This document shows, piece by piece, positions 49,465-62,380 of a DNA stretch of 64,000 nt (position 1 is the first letter of the stretch; each line of letters begins with the position of its first letter). The stretch spans positions 124,001-188,000 of the forward strand of contig JBAMDO010000011.1 of assembly GCA_037074765.1 (NCBI GenBank). Direction: 5' to 3'. The notes under the pieces are model-generated. The model saw only the letters and a list, made by a program, of their open reading frames with translations. It was not told where the DNA came from and ran no database searches. The translations under genes and the position numbers were made by a program. This DNA is from Mansonella perstans. Its lineage: Eukaryota > Nematoda > Chromadorea > Rhabditida > Onchocercidae.

Positions 49465-52117
49465 TTTTTGAAAAATTACCAGATTTTTTTGCTTTATTTT
49501 AAATAAACTCCGTCAATAGCATTCCTGTACGAACTGATCAAAGTTTCTCAGTACAATAGAATGGTTGCTTTTTTTCCTGTAATATATTGTTAAATGATCG
49601 AAATTACTATTCTCTTGAATTCTGAGCTGTTAGTAGGAACTTCTCTTTATTCTCCACACTTCATCAGTTTGAAGAGTGATATTTCCAGTAAAATTTCACA
49701 TGAGGTATAGAATTACTTCGCAATTCGTAATTTTCTTTGCCGAATATACAACGAATATTTTTTTCCTTCTTTTATATTATTTATATATTTCTTGAAGAAT
49801 GACATCCTTTTTTAACCAAGCATTTTCTAATTTTATTGTTTTTCGGGTTAAGTAATTTGATCTTCCACTTTGCATTTTGAATTGATCGGCATGTGAACTT
49901 CTTTATTTTTCAATTTTAATTTGGTTAAATATATTACTTGGTTAAAGAAGCGTTTTTCAAAGGGACATTGATTCTGGATCGATTCAGATTCTTCATTTCT
50001 ACTATCGGTTGAGTCGGGACTACAGAATTACATAATTCTATTAGTTTTATAAATCTATAATTTTTCTTCGCGGGCACCTTTTGTCATGGGGAAATTTGCA
50101 TGTCCTTGTGTGATTGTGAATTGTGCTGAAGGTAGAATATGCATCCGGTAAGATATCCTATCCAGTATCAGATAGATCTCAGTTGAAGTATCAGATAATG
50201 TATATCCAGATTACCAAAGGTGTGCCCGGATTAACACTTGCATGTTGCAATATATGACCCATGCTTGGTAAAGCGAACAGTGGGAGTCGTGAATGTTGTT
50301 CTGCTCCAACTAACCATGAAAGCACCATTCAACATCGATGTCTAGCTCTTTGCAAACTTGGCGTTTGCCGCATAGTCTTTGGTCAAGCAAACGCAAAGCA
50401 GTACGACACCTTTCAGGATGAGAGTTAAAAGATGGACAGTTAATGAGAACAAGAATCTGCATTTAAAGGATTCTCGGAGAGATAGTTTCTCTTGCTTTTC
50501 TACAGGAGAGTATTTATAAAATTTAACCAATCAGATTAAAGAATTGTGACAAAAAAGCAATAAATCAACTTATTTACCGATTTCAAGATCATTTAAGTGC
50601 CAAACAAAGATGATTTTTGAAATATAATAATGATATTTGGTTGGTTAAATTTTATAAACAAGTTTTTATTTTTAAACTATTAAGATCATTTCAGTATAAA
50701 ATTAAACTTGTTTATTAAGTTTAGATTATTATTTCAAAATAACTTAAGCTACGAAATTGCTTCTGCTTTTCGATAATTTTCATCATTGAATACTTATAAG
50801 ATGGGAGTATCTCTACAACATTCCACAATCATTGTTAAGGACCGAAAGATGTCAGTTCAGATGTAAAAATATTTATTTTTTATGCTAGGAATCATTCAAT
50901 AAAGGATATTTTGAATCATCTTTATATTGAAGATTTCCAAATTATGGATTTATTTACAAAAAATTTTTTGGATTTTCCAATACGAGTTACACCTTTTATT
51001 TGCTGTTGTACAATTATTTTACTTTGTGATTTCGAGTCTGAAATTTAATAATTATAACATTGCTATTTGTTTTTTCGATTTTCTTTTCAAATTTTATCAC
51101 ACGAATAAAAATTAACATTAAATAATTCATGGGAAAATATCAATCGTAATAAAATAGGCTGGAAATTGTTATAAATTGAGAAGGAAGTGAACTAAGCAAA
51201 CGAAATCGTTACGTTTGTTCTGTTTAACTGCCAGCAATGATTAACATTTTCTGGTGGCTTCATGAATACTTTTGTTTATAACTATAACGAGTATTTATTT
51301 AAATAAGGATGTTTATCAGGTGGGAAAAGCCTAGAAAAAGTATATTTGAAAATAGGAGTGAGAAGTAATTGAAAGAAAAAGAGAAAAAAATATATTCTGA
51401 AAATCAGTGACAAAAAGAAAAATTAAAGTATCTAACTGATAATAGCATTTGTAAAATGGAAGAAAATGATGAAGAAGAAAATTGAAAAGTTATGAATTGG
51501 AAATGAAATGAAATAAGTAACCAAAATCGTCACCGCTGCTCTCTTTAATTTTTAATAGAGGTTAAGGGACATTTGCTGGAGATTTCTCAGCTTGTTATCC
51601 ACAAAAATAAAACTTTGTTAGTAGCTACAGCCTCCTCTCTACTTATTTTGAAATGGTTCATTGATAGTTGACACTTAAAACGCAGTTATTAGAAGCTATT
51701 GATGGAAAGTATCTGATGGGTAGGTTTGTTATTCCGTATCAAATTGTTTATATAACAGGATAGAGTAACATATAAATAATGTATCTTGCAATAGTTAGTA
51801 TTATATTACATTTATCATCAGTTTCCAATAACTCCTTTTTGAACTTTTTTTTTTGCGTTTCATTGTGTAATAACTGCAGCGGAGGTTAAAAAATATTTTT
51901 TAGAAATAAATTTATTAATTAATTATGGATTTTCATCTTTTCATCTTAGTAATATGTGAATAATAATTATGGATGGATCAATTCTAATATAAATCTTTCA
52001 ATTATTTAATTATCTTTAATGAAGCAATTGAATGCTTAAGAGTGAACATTTTTCACTCTGCAGTTTGGAAAAGCTTAAAAGCAGCGAAGATTATAATTTT
52101 CTAGGCTTTGATATAAA
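49465..52117. other. AT-rich intergenic region upstream of the UNC-122-like gene
   Basis: Nothing identifiable: no ORF with splice partners, no repeat array, no RNA gene seen. Confidence 0.5.
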
Positions 52118-54935
52118 ATGTCAAATGAAGAAGAAAGAGACCTGAAAAAAGTTTGCTACCTTGAATATTGTCAGACAATTTGCATACTGTTAACTTTATT
52201 AGTATTTGCTGATATTTACTCACGTATCGGTGATGCTGAGAAAAATTGCCGAGTGATGAAAGATCGAATGATTCCCAAACGTATCCGACGTGGCACTGTA
52301 GTATGGTCACCCATTAAAGCTCGATCAAATGAATCAAAATATGATGTTTTGTTAGATTCTTTGTCAGAAATTAAGGTTTCAAAAATTTCTTCTAAAAATT
52401 TCCATTGCAGCACTGATGTTTTTTTAATTTTCTAAACTGAAATTTTTTCAATTTTTTATTCTGATTTATCCAAGAAAAAAATGAGGCATTAAAGAAAAGT
52501 TTAACTGTTTTGAATTTTGAAAGAAAATTTTTCAAACATAAATTAATTTACTTCATCAGGACAATAAATTGCTTGAAAAATGCTTGGAAATACATCAATA
52601 TTGTACGGAAGAATCGGGTATTGAACGCGGCTTGCCTGGACCAATTGGACCACCAGGACCACCTGGGTATGTTGCATGTTGAGAATAGATTCCAATAAAA
52701 GAATCTACACTCACGATAATGAAATTTACATGACTTTTAGAAATCCTGGAGAACCTGGACCACCTGGACGAATGGGTCCAATGGGAATGTCTGGACCTCC
52801 AGGTCCACAAGGTACTAGTTCTTCTGTTTTCAATCTTTTCAATCATTTAGCACCATATAAATGATGATATCCATACATATTAGCATTGCACCGATGTAGA
52901 AGCTTGTCACGTTGTTGTAAAAGTTTTGAAGTTTGACAAAATTATAGGACCTCCCGGAATACCCGGAAACCCCGGGACTTGTCCAAAATGTCCGGCTGAT
53001 AAGGATCTTGAAATGCTCCATAAAATGGAATGCCCGAAAGTAGTTGAACCGAAATGTCTAACAATTGATGGTAAAAACGGACAGCGATATGCTGGACGTC
53101 AGCTGCCATATTTTATTAGGATGGTAAAAGTTTGTGTTTGTCTTTTATTTCTCAATCAGTTTGACAGAATAAATAACATTGTTTGGTAGAAGCTCGATAT
53201 TGTTTTGATAGGCACTTCTGAACGACACTGATCTGATGCGGGAAATTGACAAATGCATTCGCACTTGCTTACCAAATATAACAGTACCCTCTGAATTAGA
53301 AATTCCACTAGATGCTACTGAGATACCGTACATCGAGGGAGCAACAGCACGTAAGTTTTGCTTTTTAATTTCTGGCACTGAAATTATGACAGTTTTTCTT
53401 TTTGTTAATACAGTGAATTATCGAAAAATTAACCTAATTACCTAAATCAAACTTTAGAATTATAGATTGTTATTTGAATGATGTCGGTAAGCCGATATTT
53501 CATGCGCATTCCAACACATATTTCGGATCTTGGATGCGTGATGCTTATCCGCAAAACGGAAAGGTGAGTCGATGACAGGTGATAACAACTTACTTTTCTG
53601 GTTTTTATTATTTGTATAATAAAGAACTTAGTTAAAGGAGATGTCGAAACGTTGGTTGACAAAACATTTTCAAGGTGATACAGTGGAAGAGTACTTGGAT
53701 GAAGGTGACATGCGAAGGCAGCGGCTTTTTGCCACGTTAGCAATTTCCTTTTCTTTTGCTTCAAAAATTAATCAACGAAATCACTGATTTTTTTGATTAA
53801 TTAAGCTTAAATATTTCTGCCAATTAAATTAAATGATATAATTATGAATCGATTGGTTGAAAAAGTTTCAGTAATTTCGGAATCGAAGAAAAAATTCCTT
53901 TGAAATAAGTCGAATTAAAAAAACAGCAATGCAGTGACGCGAAAAAATAGTGTTATATTCTTTTAACAGACTTCCTCAGGTAATATTAGAATTAAACTGA
54001 CTAATTAATTTGAATTTCAGACATCATTTGCCTCATCTATATGATGGGACGAATTTGATATTTTTTAACGGTTCTATATATTTCCATCGAGCTGGCACTC
54101 CTAAAATTGGCAAATATGAGCTGCTCTCGAAAAACTATAACGAAGTGTTAATTAATAAGCATGCAGCGCATAAAGGGAACAATGTGTGTATTACTTTTAT
54201 TTATATTTCAAAAAAGTTTTACAATCACAAATTTCTTCTCTCAAATTTTGATTCATTCTTGTCCACAAACAGTGTCATGTAGTAATTGCCATTTGAAGTT
54301 TTTTTTCATAAAATTTTTTTGCCAACTTTAAATTTATTTACAAGTGCTTTTAGAGTTCTGGAATTTTAATGCAAATTTCTTTTAGTATTTGTTCAACTTA
54401 TCGATGAATTATTTTGATTTGGCTGTGGATGAGAATGCTTTATGGGTGTTGTTTCGTTATGAGGATGAAGAGTACCTGTCGGTAGCCAAATTAGACATTA
54501 GTAATTTAACTATCTACAAAACTTGGAACTTAACTTTGATTAATCATACCGACGTAGCGAATGGTTTTGTCGTATGTGGTATACTGTATTTGGTTTGTTT
54601 AAAATTGTTTGAAAAATTTTTTAAAAAACGTATTAAAATAGTATTTTCCGATTTTTAATTTTTAATTAATACAAAAAAAAATGCCATCATAGTACACCAT
54701 CTATTAGTTATTAACATTATTTCTACAGGTGAGAAGTTCATCCGAGTTAAAAAGTGAAATAGCAATCGCATATGATCTATATCGTGATAAATATCGTAAA
54801 CCAAACATTCATTGGGTCAATCCGTACCGAAATGCAAACATGATATCATATAATCCTTATGATAAACGAATTTACATCTATGATCATGGATATCTGCTAA
54901 CTGCACCAGCAAGAATCACTTGGCGAGCCAAATAG
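52118..54935 (+). CDS. unc-122: UNC-122/gliomedin-like membrane collagen with olfactomedin domain, 10 exons, 509 aa
   Basis: Type II membrane protein; C. elegans UNC-122 acts at the neuromuscular junction and in coelomocytes, and vertebrate gliomedin clusters Na+ channels (established). Exons: 52118-52375, 52560-52666, 52741-52811, 52948-53123, 53212-53350, 53466-53563, 53632-53735, 54021-54183, 54386-54592 and 54729-54935 (1530 nt, 510 codons, all in phase). A transmembrane helix lies near residues 20-37 (TICILLTLLVFADI). It is followed by a furin-type site KRIRR|G at about 55-58, then 15 uninterrupted Gly-X-Y triplets (about 109-154) starting GLPGPIGPPGPPG. A Cys-rich linker (CPKCPADKD) comes next, then an olfactomedin domain from about residue 250 (CYLNDVGKPIFHAHSNTYFG) to near the end (MISYNPYDKRIYIYDHGYLL). 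Collagen plus OLF in one chain is diagnostic of this family; whether it is the unc-122 or cof-2 orthologue is not settled. Confidence 0.93.
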
Positions 54936-55555
54936 AGATATTTTTGTAACATTATAAATCTTGTAAGTATATTGCACTGATATGAGCGTGATAATGAATT
55001 ATCAGTCGCATTTATATTACTCTATCAAAATCGGTTAAACATTTTCTAATTAATTAATTTCAGACGTTCAAATGTAATTTTTTTTTTTTTGTTTTATATT
55101 TATTGCAATATTTTGATAAATACTTCATACCTCTTTGTTTTATGTTTATTACGTTATTTTGACAGTAAGAGTTGGTACAGCAACAACAATACCTTAACAG
55201 TGAACATAATTAATTATTATTCAGTTTTAAAAACAAAAAAAAAGGTCAATCATTCATCAAACATCCTTAAACCATATTCTTCATGTTATCAATGTTAAAT
55301 TTGATGATTGCAGTTACTTTTTCCGATGAAATTTCTACTGATAAGCATCTGTTATAGTGAATTGAAAACTTTTTTTTCTAGTATTTTTGAAGTGAATTTT
55401 TTTTATTAACCGTCCAAATACATCAGAACTGTCATAGGAAAGCAGATTTTGACAAATTTAACAATGACTTCTTTTCAACGGTGATAAGATTAGTAAATGT
55501 AAGTAAATATTAACAAGACTGATACAAAAAATCATTCTGCAGTATTGGTTGTTGA
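54936..55555. other. 3' intergenic region after the UNC-122-like gene
   Basis: AT-rich; nothing beyond the 3' UTR of the upstream gene and an ATTCTGCAG acceptor-like site just before the next ORF. Confidence 0.5.
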
Positions 55556-55816
55556 ATGTTGTTGGCATTGATATCTTCCCATCAAATTCTAGATAATCAT
55601 GAAACAATACTTGAGAGTGCTTTGCCATCACCGTGGTTATTATTACATGAAAGACAGAACAGAACTTTGATCAAAAAAAGAACAGAATGTTATATTGCAC
55701 TCAGGTCAAAACAACAGGCATTTTCAAAAAATGAAAATATTGAAATAAATAACGTAACAAAGAAGAAAACTCAAAAAAATTGCTTTTTCAAAAAGACAGT
55801 GTTGCAATTTCAATGA
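55556..55816 (+). CDS. Candidate single-exon small secreted protein or peptide precursor, 86 aa
   Basis: An ATG follows an ATTCTGCAG acceptor by 13 nt, as for a trans-spliced start. The ORF begins MLLALISSHQILDN (weakly signal-like, short hydrophobic core) and then is hydrophilic, with basic cleavage-like sites: IKKRTECYIAL, NNVTKKKTQKNCFFKK. Two cysteines are present (ECY and NCF). It has no recognised family and could be a lineage-specific secreted or neuropeptide-like precursor, or a chance ORF in AT-rich sequence. The upstream gene ends 620 bp away on the same strand. Confidence 0.3.
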   Translation: MLLALISSHQILDNHETILESALPSPWLLLHERQNRTLIKKRTECYIALRSKQQAFSKNENIEINNVTKKKTQKNCFFKKTVLQFQ

Positions 55817-57402
55817 TTAAGTTAATTTGATGACTGCAGATGATTTCTAAATTTTTGGAAATCTTTTTAGTTCTTTTCCCATCAGATTTTTGCGTCCGAA
55901 AGAACTGAAAGATTAAATAGACTAGAAATCAAAATATAAAGTGATAATGAGCCGATATCTGTTTACGAAGCTTATAATTCTAAATGCAAAAGAAGACACT
56001 CGAAATGTAACCTATACAAGAAAGTAAAACATCATTTTTCAATTGCTGAGGATATAAAATTATCCAGCAAAAACTTACTTCCGTGAATTGTTGAAGATGT
56101 AAAATTACTCACCAAAACCACTGAGATATAATAACAACACTGGAAGAATGGAGTGAAAGAATCAAAAATATCAAAAATAATGAAAGAATATTAACATAAA
56201 GTAGTAGTAAAAATCAAACAGATCAAAATTAAGAAAAAGCTGCATAATAAACAAAAAATTTTAATCACCGAAAATCTTTAGCTATTATGTTATGTACAGG
56301 AAACGAGAACTTTCTTGAAAAATCTCAATTTTATAGAAAACGTTACACCTAGAAATGCCATGGAAAATCTCAACTAAATCTCTGTTCGTATTTTTGTTTC
56401 GGAAAATCTCTGTTGGTATTTCCAAAAGAGAAAAAAGCTCAGAATTTGGAATGCAGAAAATTGATTTTTAGACTCAATTTGAAGACACAAGGAAAATGCT
56501 CAATATATTAATTTGTTTAAAAATTAAAAAATTCAATCATATGTTCTGGAAGTGACAAATTTACATATCGGAAAAATTCCAAGACCACAGCAATCGCAAA
56601 TCAGCCATTCGTTGTTCAAATGCTACTGACGTGTCGCGACATGCAGCCAGATAGCGATTTGATTTTGTCCAAAATTTACCATACAACTGGTAAATCAATT
56701 TATCGCAAAATACCTGGCAAAAATCGCTTAGATTTATTTTAGTTATGTTATCCTATTAACCGAGTAATCTTTCACTTATGATTAACTTTTGCATATAAGA
56801 ACAAATATCTTTCATGCTGTAAAACAGCATGATAAAATGCAATAAAGTAAGTTCCTGAAAATTAATTCGATATCGACAGTTAAAGTCTTTTTTCCGGCAT
56901 AAAATGATAAAACGCTTTATCTTTTGCTCAGATTTTACCTCTTTCCGGTTCATATACTTCTTTCTTACGCCATTTCTTTCAGTAAAACTAGATATATTTC
57001 AAAACTAGAAATGATTTCTCTCTTTTGTTCAGAAAAGACTGCAGCACTAATGTCATAATAATTGGATTATTTTTCATACACATTCTGCTACGAACGATTT
57101 GTTTTTTCCCTTATACATTTGAAATGAACTCTATTGTACTCTACATCAACATTAGAAGAGATATTACGACAACCTAGGAAAATTGAAGTTTCAGTCATAG
57201 ATTCCCATGAACCATTACAACAATTTTAATTTTAATAGTAGTTATTTTTTAAGGAATTATTACTTTTTTTTTATCTACATTTACTATGTTTAAATGATTG
57301 GCAAAAACAGAAATAATGATTTAGAATGATCAATATAAGTTTATTGCCAGGGAATTATTTTTTATCAATTTGTTGAAATTCAATAAGTCCCTTAGCTTCT
57401 AT
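55817..57402. other. AT-rich intergenic region
   Basis: Between the small ORF and the 3' end of DIPK1 (minus). No gene or repeat could be supported. Confidence 0.5.
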
Positions 57403-60084
57403 CTACTCTGCAACTTTTCGCATTAAGTTTGTCAGATTTTCTGATATGAAGTTGAGCTTGAATTTATATTTTTGCATTTTACACTAAAAGTAACTCGTTC
57501 ATCCAAATTTTTTTAAAAAAAGAAAAAAAAACTAAACATAGAAAAATGAATGCATAGAGTAGCAATAGCATATGAAAACATACTTCTAAATTACTGTTCG
57601 CCCGTTCAGCACAGTATCCCGTTTCATTATTGCATTTAGCAGTGCAATCAAAATAATCACAATCCTTATCCTCCTTGCACATTCGATTAGTCAGTATGGC
57701 TTTTAGACGTGATTTAGTATATAGCATGTCTGCGTCCATTACCATGAATCTATATAATCATCAATGAATTTCTTTAAATTCGAATCATGAAATACAACTG
57801 ACACAATATGGTTCGCTATTTTAAATTTCGATCTTGACTTCCAATTTACGTTTCAAATAAAAATTTGAGTAAGGATAGATGATGCTGAAAAAATATGAAT
57901 AGACTTGATTATTTTCAGTTGCGCCAAAAGAAATATAAAAATTTAAGCTATTTCGAACACTTCGAACACAGAATTTTTTAGGAAAATGCTACAATCGAGT
58001 GAAAAAAATTGAAAAATTTAACCTTTTCGGATAATCAGCAGCAAGTCCGAGGTTATCAAATTTTATGTCGCACCATTCCAACGGTTCGTTCAAAAATTCA
58101 TCGAATAATTTTAGAGTTCCCATCAGATGGAGTAATATTTTAGCTTTCAAATTCATATAATAGCCTTTCATATGGAATGGAACCAATGTTTCTACCTGAT
58201 AGAAATGTCCACAAGTACCAATGATCTAAAATAGTACCAATGATCTAAAAAAACTTTTTCAATAAATACTACTTCAAGATTTTTCATCACGTCTAACTAA
58301 TCAAAGTTCTCAGAAACCCATACCTCAAATACTTCTTTTGCCTTCAATATTTTTCTGAAAAACAAATTTCATTGGAAATTAGAAAAAAGTAAAAATTACA
58401 TAAAGTAAGGCAGCAAGTCTAGTCAAAAAAAAAAATTTATCCAACAAAAAGATCAAGAACCTTCAGAAAAAAAAAACTTTACATGAAATGAACTCCTTTT
58501 ACCTTTGGTGTAACACGTGTAAGTAGTAAAACCCGGAAAGTAACATATTCATCTTGGGAAAGAAGTGCCCATAAACTTCGACGATCGGCTTCAGACAACG
58601 AATCACGTCCTTTGCGAACGTACATCGGCCAGAGAATTTCAATCAGATGATGTTTATAATGTGACGGCCAACCCAATCTCAGATTATAATTAACAATATC
58701 AAGGATCTAGAAACAAAGAATCACTGTAAGAAAAGCGCAAATGAAAATAAAAAATAATATAATACGGATGAAAAGAATTTAAAATATCAGTATGTTAAAA
58801 AAAATATTTATATCTACATAGATTTACAGTTATCCGTATTTTCCGACAGATACAATGATTTCTAAACTTAATCTTCATAAGTGGCATTTATCTTTTTCCT
58901 TCAATTAGAATTTCTCAAATAATGAACTAATCTAACATTAGCTACTAAAACATTGATTTATTCATCTTTAACTCCCAATCTTTGGGTATTTTAGAAGTTT
59001 GAATCCACTATTACGAACTTTTTCTTGAAGAATAAGTCACAACGAAAACTATAAAGTGTTCAAAATTCTGAAATCAAAGACTTACGGCATCAAAAAAGAG
59101 GCTTTCATTAACTTGCGGATTTAAGTTTTCAAATTCATCAATGTATAAATGCTGGCTTTTCAGTATAACCTCTTGTCCACCATCTTTGATCGTAATAACA
59201 ATTTTATTTCTCTCATAAATATCCAAAATATTCCATCTCTTATGGTAACATAAACGGTTACACAAATCACCGCTCACCTTTTGTTCCGCATAAGCTTTAC
59301 ATAAATCTAGCAAAATTTTATGAGCCCTAAAATTAGCAAAATTTTCCAACTTCCATGAACCATGAAATCCATTCCGGTGAAATCAGTACTACTTAACATT
59401 TAGAGTAGAGAAAACATTGCCATGTTAGTTGAAAGCTAGAAACAAAATCACTACGAAAGAAGAGCTGATGAAAACTCTACTCTAAAAAGATCACAAGTTT
59501 ATTTAAGAACCTCAAGTAATTTAGATAAGAAATTCGACTACAAAATAACAATACGTCTGAAATTTAGTTAAGGATCTGAATGATTAATAACCTTGAATAG
59601 TTACTTGGAACCGTGGTTGGAGCCACATCTGTCTGCGCGGTTGTACTGCTGCTCCATTCTATAATATTTGAGAAATTGGCAGCTATAAGCAAAAAATTAG
59701 TATTTTAGAAAACTGAAATTCAACAATATCTTCCAATTTTAAATAATTCAAAAAAACAAAAAGAAAAAACAAAAAAGGAAGAGACGATCGGAAAAAATTG
59801 TTTAAGAAAAAAAATCACACAAAATCAAATATAAAGCCGAATTGCTTGAACTTTAAAACATTTAAACTGACAAAATATGTTCTAAAAACTAACTACTTGA
59901 AAAAAGCAAGAAACTTACTTGTATATATCAAATGTAATGTCAGTACTGAAAAGAAAAAAGCCACAATGCGACCCCGTTTTGAATAGAAACACAATCGACC
60001 GAAATTAACAGAACTGAAATACGGAAAATATAAAATTATGAGATCCACAAAATAATTGTACATGCATATTTGACCAGTTTTCAT
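57403..60084 (-). CDS. DIPK1: DIPK1/FAM69 divergent protein kinase-like protein, 7 exons, 372 aa
   Basis: ER/secretory-pathway type II membrane protein of the FAM69 family, Cys-rich and kinase-like, substrate unknown. Minus-strand exons: 59919-60084, 59605-59682, 59086-59306, 58503-58706, 58023-58225, 57584-57749 and 57403-57483 (1119 nt, 373 codons, all in phase). A signal anchor lies near residues 38-55 (GRIVAFFFSVLTLHLIYT). Then comes a Thr/Ser-rich stem and YAEQKVSGDLCNRLC, like the vertebrate GVIDGPACNSLC. RRSLWALLSQDEY matches SAWALLQLNEF next to a degenerate EF-hand. WCDIKFDNLGL is the catalytic-loop-like segment and VMDAD the DFG-like segment. The Cys-rich block CKEDKDCDYFDCTAKC matches human CESDLDCVYGTDCRTSC. 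Human members are about 430 aa; this one has a shorter C-terminus. The start at 60084 follows a GTTAG acceptor-like site; a later TTTCAG inside exon 1 is an alternative exon boundary. Confidence 0.88.
58214..58250. repeat. 19-bp tandem duplication of a 3' splice site in DIPK1
   Basis: AGTACCAATGATCTAAAA occurs at 58214-58231 and again at 58233-58250. On the minus strand this duplicates TTTTAG|ATCATTGGTACT, the acceptor and first bases of an exon. Only the inner copy keeps the reading frame (IIGTCGHFY). Confidence 0.9.
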
Positions 60085-60790
60085 TCACTAACTTAGCATA
60101 ATTAAAGGACGAAGTTAAAACACGAGATCAGACAAAAGAATACAGTGGAACAAGACGTACAAAATAAGTGAATAGTTGAAAGTTGTCGGAAAAGCATAAT
60201 TGTACATTTGTAATATAAAATAATATCGACTTTAATGGCATTTCCTTGAAACGATATTAATATCTTAGATTTCGTACTTCTGTATAATGAAAAGTCAATC
60301 TTATTGTCCGATAGGTTAAACGGAAATCTTTGATGAATGGTATTTTATGAAAGTTGAATAAAAGAACGAAATGAACATCTTCTAACTCATTAGCTGCAAA
60401 TGATTCAAAACAAACTACGGTACATTTGCACAGATATAATGACCAGAATGGAATATCAAACATCATAGTGAAAGTGACAAAAGATGTTTAGAAATAGCTG
60501 TTTAATAGTTCAAAAATTTTAATCGAACAATCCAAATAGTGACATCAGACGAGCACCTGCTACTTGAATGAACAAAATAAACAGATGAATTAAACAAGCC
60601 AACTTTTTTCATCATCATTGATTGTTAATAAAAAACTACAGCAATTCTGTCCGATTAACGATTAATTACGATTAATTCCTTAGCTGTTAATAGCAATTTT
60701 AGTGAAATAGACTGTTCAAAAATATTGATAAGACCGCAGTATAAATAAATTCAAAGACAGCGATAAAATGGATTATACTATGCAGAATGA

Positions 60791-60965
60791 ATATTTTCAA
60801 CAGTGACGCTGTTGCCACTGAACGAATATTTTATAGACTTACATGATTTAAAAAAATTAAGCAAAAAAAAAAAAAAAATGATATCTAATATATAAAAAAA
60901 ATGAAAAATATTTCAATAGTGAGCTGTTCCCATTGAACGAATATTTTATAGACTTGCATGATTTA
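60791..60965. repeat. Degenerate direct duplication, about 60-bp copies
   Basis: Copies at 60791-60850 and 60907-60965 share CGAATATTTTATAGACTT followed by RCATGATTTA, separated by A-rich sequence. Period about 116 bp. Confidence 0.8.
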
Positions 60966-61652
60966 ATATAAAAAAAATGAAGCAAAATTGTCGTCAAAGA
61001 GAAATGTGTCGCAACTCTGTCAATGAAGACTAACATGAATAGATGATTAAATCATGAGAAAGTATAAGTGTTAAATTATCAATAAGAATAAATTTGACAG
61101 AAAAGAAAATAGTTAATCTTTTAAGTGGTACTTATATACCTTTCGATAACAAAGAAAAAATGAATGAAATAGGCTTTAATGGAAATAGAAATTAACTGTA
61201 ATGGAAATGAAAATTTGTAATGGAAATTAAGCTCAATAATTTTTCCAAAAAAAAAACATTTAAAATATAAACAGAAGAATCAGATCCTCAATATTTTAAT
61301 TTGATAAATCTATTCCATCATTTAAAATAAAACTAAACTGTCATTTAAAAGTTCAAATATAATATCAAATGAAATCTAACTTTGTTCTTCGACAATTGCA
61401 ACAGTCGGATAATTCATCATCGCTATGCTTCTCCACATATCCATGCCATAAGTGTGACATACTCGACAAATATCTCGGATATTTCACTATCGTTCTCGGC
61501 ATCTCATCACTCCTGCTTTTTTCATTTATCTTCTAATTCCATTATTATCCAGTAAACTATTACATCTATCTAAACTTCTATTATTATGCAAAAAAACATT
61601 GTATATAGATATAATATATGCAAATGTTTGCGCATATTAAACGTGAATATGT

Positions 61653-61800
61653 GAATATGTATGCGTTACGTGAGAACCCGTGTACGTAAGAGTGAATATA
61701 GTGACGTAAGCATACTAAATGTATATGAATATGTATATGTTACGTGAGAATCCGTGTAGGTAACAGTGAATATGTTGACGTAAGCATACATACGTGCGTG
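61653..61800. repeat. 74-bp two-copy tandem repeat carrying ACGT-core motifs
   Basis: Each copy begins GAATATGTAT, contains GTTACGTGAGAA in its first part and TGACGTAAGCATAC at its end, with a few substitutions. TGACGTAA and TTACGTGA resemble bZIP binding sites. It ends 580 bp upstream of the MEAF6 start. Confidence 0.85.
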
Positions 61801-62380
61801 TTTACTTCTTAGAATATATGAAATGAATAACAAACATTAGAATTTATCGCAATTCAGATTTCAGATACTGAAAAGCATCAAAATTTAAATAGACGTAAAT
61901 CCCCACTCATTTCCTCACTTCCATCCCAATTCCCCGAACTCCCAGATATACCAGATAAAATTGCATGGCATTCCCCGTTAGCTTAAAACAGTAAACTTTG
62001 ATAATGGTAAGGTTTCGTATTATAACGTCCAACTAATTGATTCTTCCAAATATACACTTTTTGTCTTTTTCTCAATTTCTTCCTTAGAAACAATGCTTTT
62101 GTAACTTCTTTTTGATCTCCTGTCATATGCTATTTTGGAAATCTTATTACTCTCTGCTCTCTCCTCTTCTTTAGTAATATTTTTTCAAATGAGACTTTTA
62201 ATTATTAAAAATTTAATAAAATTCTCTTTGAAATGGTTAAAGCTATTCTTGCTGAAGAAGTGAACATCACTTAGCAAAGGATTCTCTGTTACCTGATACT
62301 GTTGTAATATTCCTGTTCCGGAATATTGCAGTTCCGGAATACTGTTTATATGTGCTTTTTAAAAAAATTTAAATAAATAC

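Larger units (their letters stand above)
60085..62380. other. Divergent intergenic region between DIPK1 and MEAF6
   Basis: About 2.3 kb holding both promoters. It contains a degenerate duplication (60791-60850 and 60907-60965) and a 74-bp two-copy tandem repeat with ACGT motifs (61653-61800). No supported gene. Confidence 0.5.
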
